A stretch of 64,000 nucleotides of DNA from assembly GCF_024346355.1 (NCBI RefSeq), contig NZ_JAGQCU010000006.1, forward strand, positions 62,001 to 126,000. The letters are read 5' to 3'. This DNA is from Cyanobium sp. ATX 6A2. Lineage in GTDB: Bacteria; Cyanobacteriota; Cyanobacteriia; PCC-6307; Cyanobiaceae. Positions 43,954 through 52,171 of the stretch are shown in pieces. A program made the position numbers and the translations under genes. Below the pieces are notes generated by a model that saw only the letters and a list, made by a program, of their open reading frames with translations, did no database searches and was not told the DNA's origin. The stretch's first letter is position 1, and every line of letters begins with the position of its first letter.

Positions 43954-45209
43954 CAATCAGGCCTTCGGGGATAGAGCACGCCAGTGGCCGGGCGGCTGCT
44001 GCCCCCTCCCCCGCCGCCGCCACCTCCTCCGCCAGCGGCCTGCAGCTGCCTGCGGTAGAGGGGGTTCTGGAGCACACCAGCGGCGCCGAGCACATCAACG
44101 TCGAACTCGTGCAGACCCTCAATCGTCGCGCCGCTGATCGTGAAGATCTCCGGCTGCTCCGCATACGGGGCACGGAACAGATCGAGGGGCTCACCCACTG
44201 GTGTTTCATGCCATGCCATTAACGGCTCCTCAAGAGGAAACCAGCCCGGTGGCACCACCACCGAGGCCGGCTCTGGTGCCTCGTACCAAAGATCCCAGCC
44301 GTGAACAGGAAACGTCGCAGTGGATCTGCCCACCAGTTGATACAGGCCGCTCGGCAGCTCAGGCAGCACAAACCGCCTGCGGTGGCCGCCGTATTGATCG
44401 ACATAGCCAACCCAGAACGGCTCCGGCAGCAGCGTCAACGGCCAACGGCTGTAGAGCGGAGAGATTGTGTTCAAGACATTGGCGCTGAACCCAAAGCGGA
44501 GGTAGCCGGGGTGCATCAGGTAGTTGCAGGCTCCCAGCTCCGTCGACTGGAGCTGGTCGAACAGGGTGAGAACCGCAGGATTGACAGTCACGACTCCATT
44601 GCGAACGGAGGAGGACTGGACGCTGCTGTTGCCGCGCTGCATCCGATGCGACACCCAGGCCTGCAGCGCCTCGCTCCAATGCACCAGCACGATGAGCACC
44701 TCCGCCGTTTGGTAGATGCACAGCAGGAAGAATTCAGCGCCCGGATCGTCCTCGGCAATGATCCGAATGTCGGTATCAACCGATGGGCCGTAGTTGAGAT
44801 GCAGCGTCATGTTCTGCCCCCAATGCTGCAGACAGGCATTCGTGTTGCCAGTGCTCACAGACCCATAGCCACCATTGCTGGTGTCGTTGGTGTAGTCACT
44901 CCAGAAGCGCGCGAAGTAACGGCCCGATGAGAAGCGATTGGGCTCTGCCGTGATGTTGTGGAAACCAAAGACCTGGGCTGAATCCGGGTGGCCGAGCTTC
45001 CACACGAAGCCATGGCGCAGCCCATCCGTGGAGCTGCTGTGATCGCGGATCACCTCGATCTGGTGCTGCTCCTTGCCCGGGTTGGTATTCACCGCAGCGG
45101 CCCAGGCCGCAAAGCGTTGATCGAGCATGAAGCCAGCCGAATCAGGCGCGTTCGTGCACCAGTCCCACTCGAGCAGAGGCCATCCCCGGGTGCACTGAAC
45201 GCGGGTCAT
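43953..45209 (-). CDS. Fibre-like virion protein paralogue 2 with polyglycine and SSRPATGVLYPRR tail
   Basis: The 418-residue protein shares its core with the genes on either side (IEVIRDHSSSTDG, LGHPDSAQVFGFHN, NDTSNGGYGSVS, PGAEFFLLCIYQTAEVLIVL). Near the C-terminus an 11-residue polyglycine run leads into SSRPATGVLYPRRPD. Starts and stops overlap both neighbours by 4 bp or less. The function is unknown; the coupled paralogues could form a hetero-oligomeric fibre or adhesin. Confidence 0.65.
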   Translation of the reverse strand: MTRVQCTRGWPLLEWDWCTNAPDSAGFMLDQRFAAWAAAVNTNPGKEQHQIEVIRDHSSSTDGLRHGFVWKLGHPDSAQVFGFHNITAEPNRFSSGRYFARFWSDYTNDTSNGGYGSVSTGNTNACLQHWGQNMTLHLNYGPSVDTDIRIIAEDDPGAEFFLLCIYQTAEVLIVLVHWSEALQAWVSHRMQRGNSSVQSSSVRNGVVTVNPAVLTLFDQLQSTELGACNYLMHPGYLRFGFSANVLNTISPLYSRWPLTLLPEPFWVGYVDQYGGHRRRFVLPELPSGLYQLVGRSTATFPVHGWDLWYEAPEPASVVVPPGWFPLEEPLMAWHETPVGEPLDLFRAPYAEQPEIFTISGATIEGLHEFDVDVLGAAGVLQNPLYRRQLQAAGGGGGGGGGGGSSRPATGVLYPRRPD

Positions 45210-46099
45210 GGCAGCGCCGGAGAACCGTCCCTGTAGCGGAGGGCCAGGCCGGTGTTGCTCACCAGCACCCACTCGGCGCCATCCGCCGTGCGCAGCACCA
45301 CGCCCACGTTGTAGGTGCGGGTGTAGCTGGCAAGCGGCAGCGGCGGCAGCAGCGGGAGGATCACGCGGGGGCTCAGCAGCGCCGGGTCCGTGCTGTGAAC
45401 GGCGTTCAGCACCCAGTGCGGGCGCGGCAGCAGGGCGTGCAGCGTGCCGCCGCTGTAGCGGTAGAGCTGCATCGCCGTGCGCCACTGCTGGATCGAGGCC
45501 GCCCAGCCAATGAACAGGCAGATCTCCCGCAGGTGGGCGGAGTGATCGCTGCCCGCGAACAGATCACTGCAGAGGGTCCAGTGCCCGGTGTTCGCATCCT
45601 TGGCGATGTAGAGCACCATCCCGCGGCCGCGGGTGTCGGTGCTGCGGTTGAAGCAGAAGCAGAAGAACTCCTGGCCCGGATCCAGGCTCCAGCCCGCATA
45701 GGCGATCACCGGCAGGGAGCTGTAGAAGCGGGCGGTGCGGAACTGGTTGAGCGGCCCGTCAACCAGGCCGTGGGGGGCGCCGTAGCCGGCTTCTGGATCC
45801 CAGGTGCTGGCCAGGCCCACCGCCTGGCGGATGGTCTGGGCCGAGAGGGAGGTGAGCCACTGGAGCATGAACTGCAGCGGGGCACCCTCGACCTCCACAT
45901 CGAGGGTGGCGCGGATCGTCCAGCCGATCACTCCCTCCTGCGCGTCCGGGGCCACCACCACCTCGAGCAGCTGCTGGGGGTTCTGGAGATTGGCCGCCGC
46001 CATCCAGGTGAGCAGGTGGCCGTGCACCTCCATCAGCAGGGGGTAGAGGGGATCGCCCAGATCGCCCCGGCGGCTCAGGTCGCGGAAGGTGATCGCCAT
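45206..46099 (-). CDS. Fibre-like virion protein paralogue 1
   Basis: The 297-residue protein is a more distant relative of the next two genes: SLDPGQEFFCFCFNRSTDTR and a following D-x-N/V-T-x-x-W segment match their PG-(A/T)-EF motif, but it lacks the glycine tail. It begins [20 protein letters not shown], a segment resembling virion-associated N-termini. It overlaps the preceding 136-residue gene (TGATG). Confidence 0.62.
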   Translation of the reverse strand: MAITFRDLSRRGDLGDPLYPLLMEVHGHLLTWMAAANLQNPQQLLEVVVAPDAQEGVIGWTIRATLDVEVEGAPLQFMLQWLTSLSAQTIRQAVGLASTWDPEAGYGAPHGLVDGPLNQFRTARFYSSLPVIAYAGWSLDPGQEFFCFCFNRSTDTRGRGMVLYIAKDANTGHWTLCSDLFAGSDHSAHLREICLFIGWAASIQQWRTAMQLYRYSGGTLHALLPRPHWVLNAVHSTDPALLSPRVILPLLPPLPLASYTRTYNVGVVLRTADGAEWVLVSNTGLALRYRDGSPALP

Positions 46100-46509
46100 C
46101 AGGCCGCCAGCACCAGGGCATCGACGCTCAAAGAGGCCTCGGCCGGCACCGCGAGCGTGGTTCTCAGCAGTGCCAGCAGCAGGGGGCTGGGGACCAGCTC
46201 AGCGCTGGCCCAGCTGATCCCTGGCGGCAACAGCAGCTGGGGCACTCCTGCGGTGAACAGCAGATCGGCCACCACCCCGGAGCTGGGCTGCGGGTCCTGC
46301 TCCATCGGCCGGCCGGCATCCAGCAGCCGGGCCGCATCCGAGACGTAGAAGCTCAGCCAGCCCGGCACGCTGCAGGCCACCTCCAGCAGCAGCCCGGCGC
46401 TGCCCAGGGCAGTGAACTGCAGGGGAGTCACCGCCGGCCCGGCCGCCACGGTTGCTGTCAGCTGCTGCTGCCGGCGAGCGCTGGCCGTCCTCTCAACCCA
46501 CATCGCCAT
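46099..46509 (-). CDS. Hypothetical structural-operon protein
   Basis: The 136-residue, mostly beta/hydrophobic protein ([35 protein letters not shown]) starts 10 bp after the collagen-like gene. Similar small beta proteins in virion operons form baseplate or fibre-base layers, but there is no sequence family to cite. Confidence 0.6.
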   Translation of the reverse strand: MAMWVERTASARRQQQLTATVAAGPAVTPLQFTALGSAGLLLEVACSVPGWLSFYVSDAARLLDAGRPMEQDPQPSSGVVADLLFTAGVPQLLLPPGISWASAELVPSPLLLALLRTTLAVPAEASLSVDALVLAA

Positions 46510-46519
46510 CAGCTGGGCC

Positions 46520-47584
46520 TCAAGGGATCACAGCCACCCGGCGGATCGCACGGGTCGGCCTGGAGACGTTCTTGTTGCCGGCCAACAGCATCCCGTTGTC
46601 GAAGAACACACCGCGGATCTGGGTCGCCGTCGGGGCCTGCGTGGAGCTGGCGTAGGTGGCAGCATCAAAGGCCTGCACCTGGCCATCGCGGAAGGCGAGA
46701 ACGCTGGTCTGGCTGGGGTTGGAGTCAAAGAACCCTCCAGCGCCGTATTCACCAGCAGGCGGAACCATGTGGGGGTTCACGCCATCACCCGGCTCCTCGG
46801 AGTTGAAGGCCTCGCTCGCATCGCCGGGCTTGAACTGGCGGTAGAGCGCGATGAGCTCGTAGCGCGACGGCACGTACCAGTCGTCGTAGCCGCCGATCGC
46901 CAGCCCCCGCGCCCAGGCCGCTGCCGGGTAGAGGGCAGCGCCGGCCGCCAGCGCGGCCTCGGTATTGGTGAAGCCGTCGAACTCGCTGGCGTAGCCGCTG
47001 CCAGCGGTGTTGGTGGTGCGCCAGACCAGGGACGTTTGGCCGCCAGACTTCGGCGCCACGACCAGTGCATGGGTCGCGATGCCGTCGGCGCTGTCAGACC
47101 ACAGGCCGGCGTAGAAGCCGCCCTCAAACGCGCCACCGAGTGCCGGCAGATCGCCGATCGGGATCCCAGCAGGCGCCTCGCCCAGGGAGTACACATCGCC
47201 CGTCGCCATGTCGAGGTACAGGTCGCCGGGAAGTGAGCCCTCGATCACGGCAGGCGGAGCACCGGTGCCGACGAACCAGCCGGTGCCACGCGGGCCCGCT
47301 CCGCCAGCCGGGCCAGGCGGCCCCTGGATCGAGCCGCCCTCCACCCAGGCAGTGGTGGCGGCATCCCAGACGTAGAGCTTGTCGTTCTCGTCCGCGACGA
47401 TGTAGGAGTCGCCCTGCTGCTGGCCAGAAGCAGGCAGGTCGGCAAAGGTCGGCACGGAGCCGTGGAAAACCAGGCCCATCCCGGCTGGACCAGCTGGGCC
47501 CGGTGGCCCGTCCGCGCCGGGGCCGCCGGGAGGCCCCGGGAGGCCCTGGGGTCCACGGATCGATCCGGTGTTGGTCCAGCTCAT
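46520..47584 (-). CDS. Collagen-like fibre protein with Lcl/DUF1566-type C-terminal domain
   Basis: The 354-residue protein has two Gly-X-Y segments, [20 protein letters not shown] near residue 10 and [13 protein letters not shown] near 88. They are separated by a [20 protein letters not shown] module, and [15 protein letters not shown] follows. The C-terminal ~190 residues match the Lcl/DUF1566 fold ([20 protein letters not shown]), as in Legionella collagen-like adhesin and phage fibres. ATG 47584 was preferred to an in-frame GTG two codons upstream. This is a classic virion- or surface-adhesin layout. Confidence 0.82.
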   Translation of the reverse strand: MSWTNTGSIRGPQGLPGPPGGPGADGPPGPAGPAGMGLVFHGSVPTFADLPASGQQQGDSYIVADENDKLYVWDAATTAWVEGGSIQGPPGPAGGAGPRGTGWFVGTGAPPAVIEGSLPGDLYLDMATGDVYSLGEAPAGIPIGDLPALGGAFEGGFYAGLWSDSADGIATHALVVAPKSGGQTSLVWRTTNTAGSGYASEFDGFTNTEAALAAGAALYPAAAWARGLAIGGYDDWYVPSRYELIALYRQFKPGDASEAFNSEEPGDGVNPHMVPPAGEYGAGGFFDSNPSQTSVLAFRDGQVQAFDAATYASSTQAPTATQIRGVFFDNGMLLAGNKNVSRPTRAIRRVAVIP

Positions 47585-47681
47585 CAGCACAAGGGGCCGC
47601 TCTGATCCCTATTGCCATTGATGATTTGGGAACCCCACCAGCACGGGCCTGACCCGCCTGTTGCTGTTGAGCGCCCACAGC

Positions 47682-48413
47682 TCAGGGCAGGGCTGCAGCC
47701 CGCATCCTCACGGAATTGGGTGCCCAGTTGGCAATGCGCTGGTTCGCCGAGAAGTCCCATGGATTCGGGGCCGGGTCCGCGAACGCCACCGTGCGGCGCA
47801 GCACCGTGAAGTAGTTGGCGGCGTTGCTGCCATTGCAGCCGAGGTTCACCGCCGAGGAGAGATTGAGAGCGCGCAGAGTGGCAGTGGAGCTATGGCGCAC
47901 CCCAAGCCAGTACTGCCGCCCGCTGTCAAACGTGAAATCAAGCCCCTCGAACTTGTAGCCAACCGTCGCAGAGGAGAGCGGCAGCGACTCAAACAGCAGT
48001 TCGTCAGGCCAGCCCTCGTCGGTGGAGCCATAGATCACCAGCTTGAGTTCTGAGCCATTGACCGCCGTGCTCACCGAGACACCGATCTCGTCAATCCGCA
48101 GCGGTTGGGAGGTGTAATAAGGTGCCAGGTTGATCTCATTGGCGACACCGGCTCGCGTTGCATTTGCTGTGCCGTGAAAGGCGTTGTCGTAATACTCGCC
48201 GGCGATCACGCCACCAGCATTGGGACTGGCGAAGTTCGAGATAGCGCTGATGCGTCGATTGAGGTCGCTCCGGTTGCCTCGGGCCGCAACAACCTCGGCC
48301 TCCAGCTGATCGAAACTGGCCTGCGGCACACCGCCACCCTCGCCAGCAGGCCCGGGCGGCCCGGGTGGGCCCATCGGCCCTTTGATCGAGTGCCCCAGGG
48401 GCCACCAGCCCAT
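47682..48413 (-). CDS. Collagen-like fibre protein with C-terminal beta domain
   Basis: The 243-residue protein has a short N-terminal collagen stretch (GPMGPPGPPGPAGEGGG), a helical linker (SFDQLEAEVVAARGNRSDLN) and a beta-rich C-terminal domain (INLAPYYTSQPLRIDEIGVS). The domain resembles choice-of-anchor/receptor-binding folds of phage fibres. A GCTGGYAA-type dyad lies 18 bp before the start. Confidence 0.75.
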   Translation of the reverse strand: MGWWPLGHSIKGPMGPPGPPGPAGEGGGVPQASFDQLEAEVVAARGNRSDLNRRISAISNFASPNAGGVIAGEYYDNAFHGTANATRAGVANEINLAPYYTSQPLRIDEIGVSVSTAVNGSELKLVIYGSTDEGWPDELLFESLPLSSATVGYKFEGLDFTFDSGRQYWLGVRHSSTATLRALNLSSAVNLGCNGSNAANYFTVLRRTVAFADPAPNPWDFSANQRIANWAPNSVRMRAAALP

Positions 48414-48430
48414 GCCCAGCCCTTCCCCAT

Positions 48431-48450
48431 CTGCTGGCTGTTACCAGCAG
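48431..48450 (-). promoter_or_regulatory. Element motif, copy before the 243-residue collagen-like gene
   Basis: On the minus strand CTGCTGGTAACAGCCAGCAG, which contains GCTGGTAACAGCC and is an inverted repeat. It ends 18 bp before ATG 48413. Same core (GCTGGYAANNG) as copies at 49.27, 51.28, 54.64, 56.14, 52.45 and 56.57 kb. Confidence 0.6.
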
Positions 48451-48463
48451 CAGGGGGGGCTGC

Positions 48464-49243
48464 TCAGCCCACCAGCTCGTAGACGCTGCCGCTGAGGCGG
48501 TCCAGATAGAAGTCGCCCGGTGCCGGCGGCGGTTGGGCGGCGGCCTGCCATTCCGGCGTCGGCGCGCCATCGCCGCCGTACCAGCGCACGCCGCGGCTGG
48601 CGGCACCGGAGCCGTGCATCACCGTCAGCGCCGGCTGGCCGTCCACCGGGCTGGGCAACAACGCCAGGCCGCCCTCAGGGTGGAGGCGCAGCTGCCACTG
48701 CTCGTTGCGGCTGCCATCGAAGGCGTTGCCGATCAGGCCCGCACCAGGCACCAGGGCCATGCCAGGCCCCACCGACGGCGCATCCTGCCCAGGCCTCGGC
48801 GCCATCACCGGCAGCGGGCAGCCAAACAGGGCCACCTCGAGGCTGGCCACCAGCAGCCCCACCTGGACCGTGGCGATCATGTCCTCGGGGAAGGGATACA
48901 GATGCCGGGGTTCGGGCACGCGTGGATCGAATGGCGACCACGGCACCGTCTCGCTGCTGCCATCGCCCCAGGTGATCTGGATCGGCTGGGGCGGCAGCGA
49001 TCGCGGGTTGATCGTCAGCACCACACCACGGCTCAGCGCCGGCTCGTCCCAGCGCCGTGGTGACGGCATCCAGTACAGCTCCAGGTCGAGCTGGGGCACC
49101 GGTGCCTCCCGAAAGCCAAGCGCCAGCCAGCGCGGCACCTCATGGGGCACGACCCAGTCACCACGGCCCGGGCAACCCACAGGGGGAAGCACGCGCACCC
49201 GATCGCCGTACTGCTGCGCGCCCGGGGCCAGGGGGTAGGGCAT
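48464..49243 (-). CDS. Structural protein with PKD-like segment and fibre module
   Basis: The 259-residue protein contains PIQITWGDGSSETVPWSPFD, a PKD-type strand-turn near residue 90, and ends with PGDFYLDRLSGSVYEL. That ending matches the [15 protein letters not shown] module of the collagen-like protein downstream. The middle is a possible beta-sandwich (GNAFDGSRNEQWQLRLHPEG). Start ATG 49243; two further in-frame near-cognate starts lie just upstream. Probably a virion or fibre protein. Confidence 0.65.
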   Translation of the reverse strand: MPYPLAPGAQQYGDRVRVLPPVGCPGRGDWVVPHEVPRWLALGFREAPVPQLDLELYWMPSPRRWDEPALSRGVVLTINPRSLPPQPIQITWGDGSSETVPWSPFDPRVPEPRHLYPFPEDMIATVQVGLLVASLEVALFGCPLPVMAPRPGQDAPSVGPGMALVPGAGLIGNAFDGSRNEQWQLRLHPEGGLALLPSPVDGQPALTVMHGSGAASRGVRWYGGDGAPTPEWQAAAQPPPAPGDFYLDRLSGSVYELVG

Positions 49244-49261
49244 CAGCAACACTCCGCGCTA

Positions 49262-49276
49262 CTGGCCTTTGCCAGC
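49262..49276 (-). promoter_or_regulatory. Element motif, copy before the 259-residue gene
   Basis: Minus strand GCTGGCAAAGGCCAG, 19 bp before ATG 49243. Matches GCTGGYAANNG with a CCAG arm. Confidence 0.55.
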
Positions 49277-49345
49277 GGCCATGCAAAAGCGCCAGCCACA
49301 GGCCGAAAGACCCAAGGCTGGCGCTCGGCAAACAAGCGGCAGGGA

Positions 49346-49849
49346 TCAGATCTGGAGATCAGGGACCACAGCCTGATCGGCACCACCAGGGTCAAGCACC
49401 TCAGCGTCCAGGGCGGCCTCGCCATCGACCACAGCAGCAGCGGAGGAGCCGTCCGGTTCAGCAGGGCCACCCAATGCGGCCGCTTCCAGGGCTTCTGCCT
49501 GCAGGGCCTCGACCTCCCGCAGCAACCCATCCTTGTTCTTCCTGCCGTCGAGCTTGACCCCGAAGTGCAGCTCGGCCGCCTCCAGGATCTCGGGCTTGGT
49601 CAGGCCCTCAAAGTCGAGCACATCAACCACGGCCCCATCACCTGCAGCCTCATCGGCAGCAGGCAGGAGTTCGGAACCATCCACTCCGAGATATGGCGGC
49701 TGGTCCTCCTCCTCCAGCTCCCTCACCGGCGGGTGCACCGTCCAGCCCAGAGTCCGCCAGCCATCGGCATGGACCGGATACACCACCCGATCCGTTTCGC
49801 CCCCCTTGGAGATCCGCAGCATCCCACTCGGAACCACAATCGCGCTCAT
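49346..49849 (-). CDS. Small structural protein with HeH/LEM-like helical segment
   Basis: The 167-residue acidic protein has a beta-rich N-terminal half (IVVPSGMLRISKGGETDRVV) and a C-terminal helix-extended-helix-like segment (GLTKPEILEAAELHFGVKLD, then NKDGLLREVEAL). Proteins of this type often follow the major capsid gene in phages as head-associated proteins. It lies 18 bp after the decoration-like gene. Confidence 0.6.
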   Translation of the reverse strand: MSAIVVPSGMLRISKGGETDRVVYPVHADGWRTLGWTVHPPVRELEEEDQPPYLGVDGSELLPAADEAAGDGAVVDVLDFEGLTKPEILEAAELHFGVKLDGRKNKDGLLREVEALQAEALEAAALGGPAEPDGSSAAAVVDGEAALDAEVLDPGGADQAVVPDLQI

Positions 49850-49867
49850 GGGTTACTCCGTTCAGGA

Positions 49868-50293
49868 TCAGTAGGTGAGGCCGACGTAAGCGCCAGCCGG
49901 GGCACCAGGAACCTCCGGCACCAGCACCCGCGCATAGACCATGCAGTGCGGGTTCACGTTCAGCGCATCAGGAGCAGCCACCTGCAGCAGCGAGCCGCTG
50001 ATCGGCGCCTCCACATGGCCGCCGGCGGCCGGGATCGCCACCTCGGCCGCCGGCACCCAGGTGCCCATGGTGCCGTCCTTCAGTTCCGGCGCCACCTCCA
50101 GGGTGAAGGTCACAGCAGCGCTGTGACCCGGGTGCGACGCCGTGAAGGTGAACACATCCGCCGCATCCAGCGGCGTGCTCAGTTTCACGGTGGTGCCAGC
50201 AGCAATCACCCGCTCCTCCTGGTCCGTGGCGGTGTAATTGATCCACCCCAGCAAGGTGGTGGTGGCGTCAAGAAGTCGGTTGGCCATGGTCAT
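49868..50293 (-). CDS. Capsid decoration-like protein
   Basis: The 141-residue, mainly beta, Ala/Thr/Val-rich protein (MTMANRLLDATTTLLGWINY...) follows the capsid gene by 42 bp, the usual position for head-decoration or head-stabilising proteins. There is no direct family match. A second ATG at 50287 (MANRLL) is an equally good start. Confidence 0.58.
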   Translation of the reverse strand: MTMANRLLDATTTLLGWINYTATDQEERVIAAGTTVKLSTPLDAADVFTFTASHPGHSAAVTFTLEVAPELKDGTMGTWVPAAEVAIPAAGGHVEAPISGSLLQVAAPDALNVNPHCMVYARVLVPEVPGAPAGAYVGLTY

Positions 50294-50335
50294 GTCCTCA
50301 GCAGAAAGGTGGTCAGAAATGGCGGTCAGCCCGCC

Positions 50336-51235
50336 TCAGTTCACGGCCGGGCCGATGTTGAACAGCCGCCCCACAGAGCGGTCATGGCAGACGGCAAAGC
50401 CCACGTACCAATCCACCCGGGTGCGGAACACCGGGGCGTCCTGCACTTCGCCGAAGTCCCGCACCGAGATGCCGTAGCGGTTCTCGAACGGGCCCTGCAG
50501 GCCCGTCACCATCTCGTCGCCCATGGCGCAGACGTAGAAGCTGGTCGTGCTGCCGGCCTCCCCGAACCCGAGTACCGGGTAGCCGTTGGCGTCCTCATCC
50601 AGCACCAGGATCTCGGTGTCCTCGAACCAGTGCCGGCCGTCGATCACCTGATACAGATCACCGCCGGCCTCACGGCTGGCGTGGCTGATCTGGCGCCGGC
50701 CGGGCTTGCTGGTGATCAGCACCTTCTCGCCGCCGTTGGCGTTCACCGAATCCACCAACTGCTCCAGCCGGGTGAGGTTGACGGTGCCGCCGCCGTTGTC
50801 GATGGTCTGCGGGCCGCCGGGCTCCAGCCGCTTGCTCAGACCATCGAAGGCACGCGGGTCAAAGCTCGCGTCGCCGTTGATGATCGCCGCCTCCAGCGTC
50901 AGCCGCATCGAGCGCACCTTCTGCTCGGTCTGGCTGGCTCTGGCCTCCGGGCCGTTGAGGTCCACGATCGAGCGGTCCACATCGAGATCGCCACCGAACA
51001 GGTGCACGAACTCGGTGTCGTTCTTGATCGCGCCCACGCTCCGGCGGTAGCCCTCGTTCACCGCCCGGAAACCGACGCGGGGGAGCTTGACCTCCTTGGC
51101 GAACTTCAGGGCACCACCGGCGAGGTTGCGGAACGGCAGCCGGCTCAGCAGTTGACCCTCAGCGAAGGTCTTGGTGACAGCGAGCCGATCCACCCGCGTC
51201 TCGTGCTTCATCGCCTCGATCAGGGTCAGGCCCAT
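50336..51235 (-). CDS. HK97-fold major capsid protein (phage major structural protein family)
   Basis: The 299-residue protein begins MGLTLIEAMKHETRVDRLAV and contains LLSRLPFRNLAGGALKFAKE, VKLPRVGFRAVNEGYRRSVG, HLFGGDLDVDRSIVDLNG and RLTLEAAIINGDASFDPRAF. These match the compact (~300-residue) HK97-type capsid group found in many siphovirus prophages. The order 'GGDxDVDxxI...INGD...FDGL' is highly typical. ATG 51235 is preceded by GGAG at good distance. No scaffold, protease, portal or terminase gene is adjacent. Confidence 0.85.
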   Translation of the reverse strand: MGLTLIEAMKHETRVDRLAVTKTFAEGQLLSRLPFRNLAGGALKFAKEVKLPRVGFRAVNEGYRRSVGAIKNDTEFVHLFGGDLDVDRSIVDLNGPEARASQTEQKVRSMRLTLEAAIINGDASFDPRAFDGLSKRLEPGGPQTIDNGGGTVNLTRLEQLVDSVNANGGEKVLITSKPGRRQISHASREAGGDLYQVIDGRHWFEDTEILVLDEDANGYPVLGFGEAGSTTSFYVCAMGDEMVTGLQGPFENRYGISVRDFGEVQDAPVFRTRVDWYVGFAVCHDRSVGRLFNIGPAVN

Positions 51236-51240
51236 GCTCA

Positions 51241-51259
51241 CTCCAGGGGCTACAGCCCC
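51241..51259 (-). promoter_or_regulatory. Shine-Dalgarno and adjoining hairpin of the capsid gene
   Basis: On the minus strand GGGGCT-GT-AGCCCC (51259-51246) forms a 6-bp hairpin that ends 1 nt before the GGAG ribosome-binding site (51244-51241). The hairpin could stabilise the message 5' end or compete with ribosome binding. Confidence 0.5.
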
Positions 51260-51270
51260 AGCAACGTCAC

Positions 51271-51284
51271 CAGCTATTGCCAGC
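51271..51284 (-). promoter_or_regulatory. Element motif, copy before the capsid gene
   Basis: Minus strand GCTGGCAATAGCTG, continuing GTGACG; 35 bp before ATG 51235. It shares GCTGGCAA-(T/G)-AGCTGGTGAC with the copy at 56563. Confidence 0.62.
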
Positions 51285-51345
51285 ACGGCTGAGCGGGGGA
51301 CTGGTAACAGACCTGAAAGGGGCTGGCGGCGGCCTTCCTCACGGT

Positions 51346-51410
51346 CTGCGGCGGCGCAAGGGCTGCGCAAGTCGGCTCGCTGCGCTCCCCGACCCTTGCC
51401 CTCGCCGCAG
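51346..51410 (+). promoter_or_regulatory. Leader hairpin 2, upstream of the 182-residue gene
   Basis: Left arm CTGCGGCGGCGCAAGGG (51346-51362) pairs with CCCTTGCCCTCGCCGCAG (51393-51410). The loop repeats TGCGCAAG...GCTCGCTGCGCTC as in hairpins 1 and 4. It ends 30 bp before ATG 51441 and is followed by TTCGGCGTCC as in hairpin 1. Confidence 0.75.
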
Positions 51411-51440
51411 CGGCGTTCGGCGTCCGTCGCTGCGCCGTCC

Positions 51441-51989
51441 ATGGCACCGCACACACTGCTCATCGATCGAGGGGAGGCCCACTGCGGTGGCGTCCACCTC
51501 GCCTGGCCCCGCATCAAGCGCGTCATCGCCCACCAGTGGGAGCTGGGCCGGCCTGAGATGGCCTGGCTCTGTTTCTGCCCTCCAGAAGCCGTGCGCATCA
51601 GCAGGGTGGGGCCCATTCATCTGGCCCATGGCGGCGAGTGGGCACGCTGCCGTGAGCTCGAATCCCTCTGCTGGGATCTGCCCCCACTGCAGGGCACGCT
51701 GAGGATCCGGGGCAAGGCCATCGCGCTCAGGCCCGATTTCGAGCGGCCGGGTCGCTGGCGGGCCCTCACGGAACGGGAGGCGATCAATGCTGAGCGGGTG
51801 CTGCCGGCCTATGCGCCGGTGCTCACCCAGCCATGCAGTGATCGCTGGAGTGGGCTGCTGCGGGAGATCAGTGGCGAGCCCCTGATGCGCATCGGGCATG
51901 CCAGCCAGGCAGGGCGCGAGCGGATCCTGCTGGATTACGCACAGCGGCGAGCCGAGGCCAGGCGCGCCATCGAGGCGGCAGTCGCCTGA
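51441..51989 (+). CDS. Hypothetical element protein
   Basis: The 182-residue protein (MAPHTLLIDRGEAHCGGVHL...) is Trp/Arg/Cys-rich in the N-terminal half and helical at the end (AGRERILLDYAQRRAEARRA). No family recognised. It is transcribed away from the capsid operon from a ~205-bp divergent region holding leader hairpin 2 and, on both strands, GCTGGYAA-like sequences. Confidence 0.6.
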   Translation: MAPHTLLIDRGEAHCGGVHLAWPRIKRVIAHQWELGRPEMAWLCFCPPEAVRISRVGPIHLAHGGEWARCRELESLCWDLPPLQGTLRIRGKAIALRPDFERPGRWRALTEREAINAERVLPAYAPVLTQPCSDRWSGLLREISGEPLMRIGHASQAGRERILLDYAQRRAEARRAIEAAVA

Positions 51990-52084
51990 GGGCTGCCGGG
52001 GGGGCTGCGGCCAGCGCCGCAGCCCCCTTCCCATCCGACAGGGTTTTGCAGAGGGGATTGGCGCCAGGCAGGCCGCTGCAGCGT

Positions 52085-52141
52085 GCGGGGTGGCCTCAAG
52101 GGCTGACGCGAGCGGCTGCGCCGCCCTTGACCCCACCCCGC
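52085..52141 (+). promoter_or_regulatory. Leader hairpin 3, upstream of the 65-residue gene
   Basis: Left arm GCGGGGTGGCCTCAAGGGC (52085-52103) and right arm GCCCTTGACCCCACCCCGC (52123-52141) match at 17 of 19 positions. It ends 30 bp before ATG 52172 and is followed by TGGCGTCC. The arms differ from hairpin 1 at both sides in a compensating way, which supports a conserved stem. Confidence 0.75.
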
Positions 52142-52171
52142 GATCCGCTGGCGTCCTTCCCGTCGCCGGCC

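Noticed and set aside
43990-44045. Polyglycine-coding tract as a phase-variable repeat
   Set aside because: The DNA mixes CCC, CTC, CGC and CAC-type triplets rather than a homopolymer or perfect repeat, so slipped-strand frame switching is unlikely.
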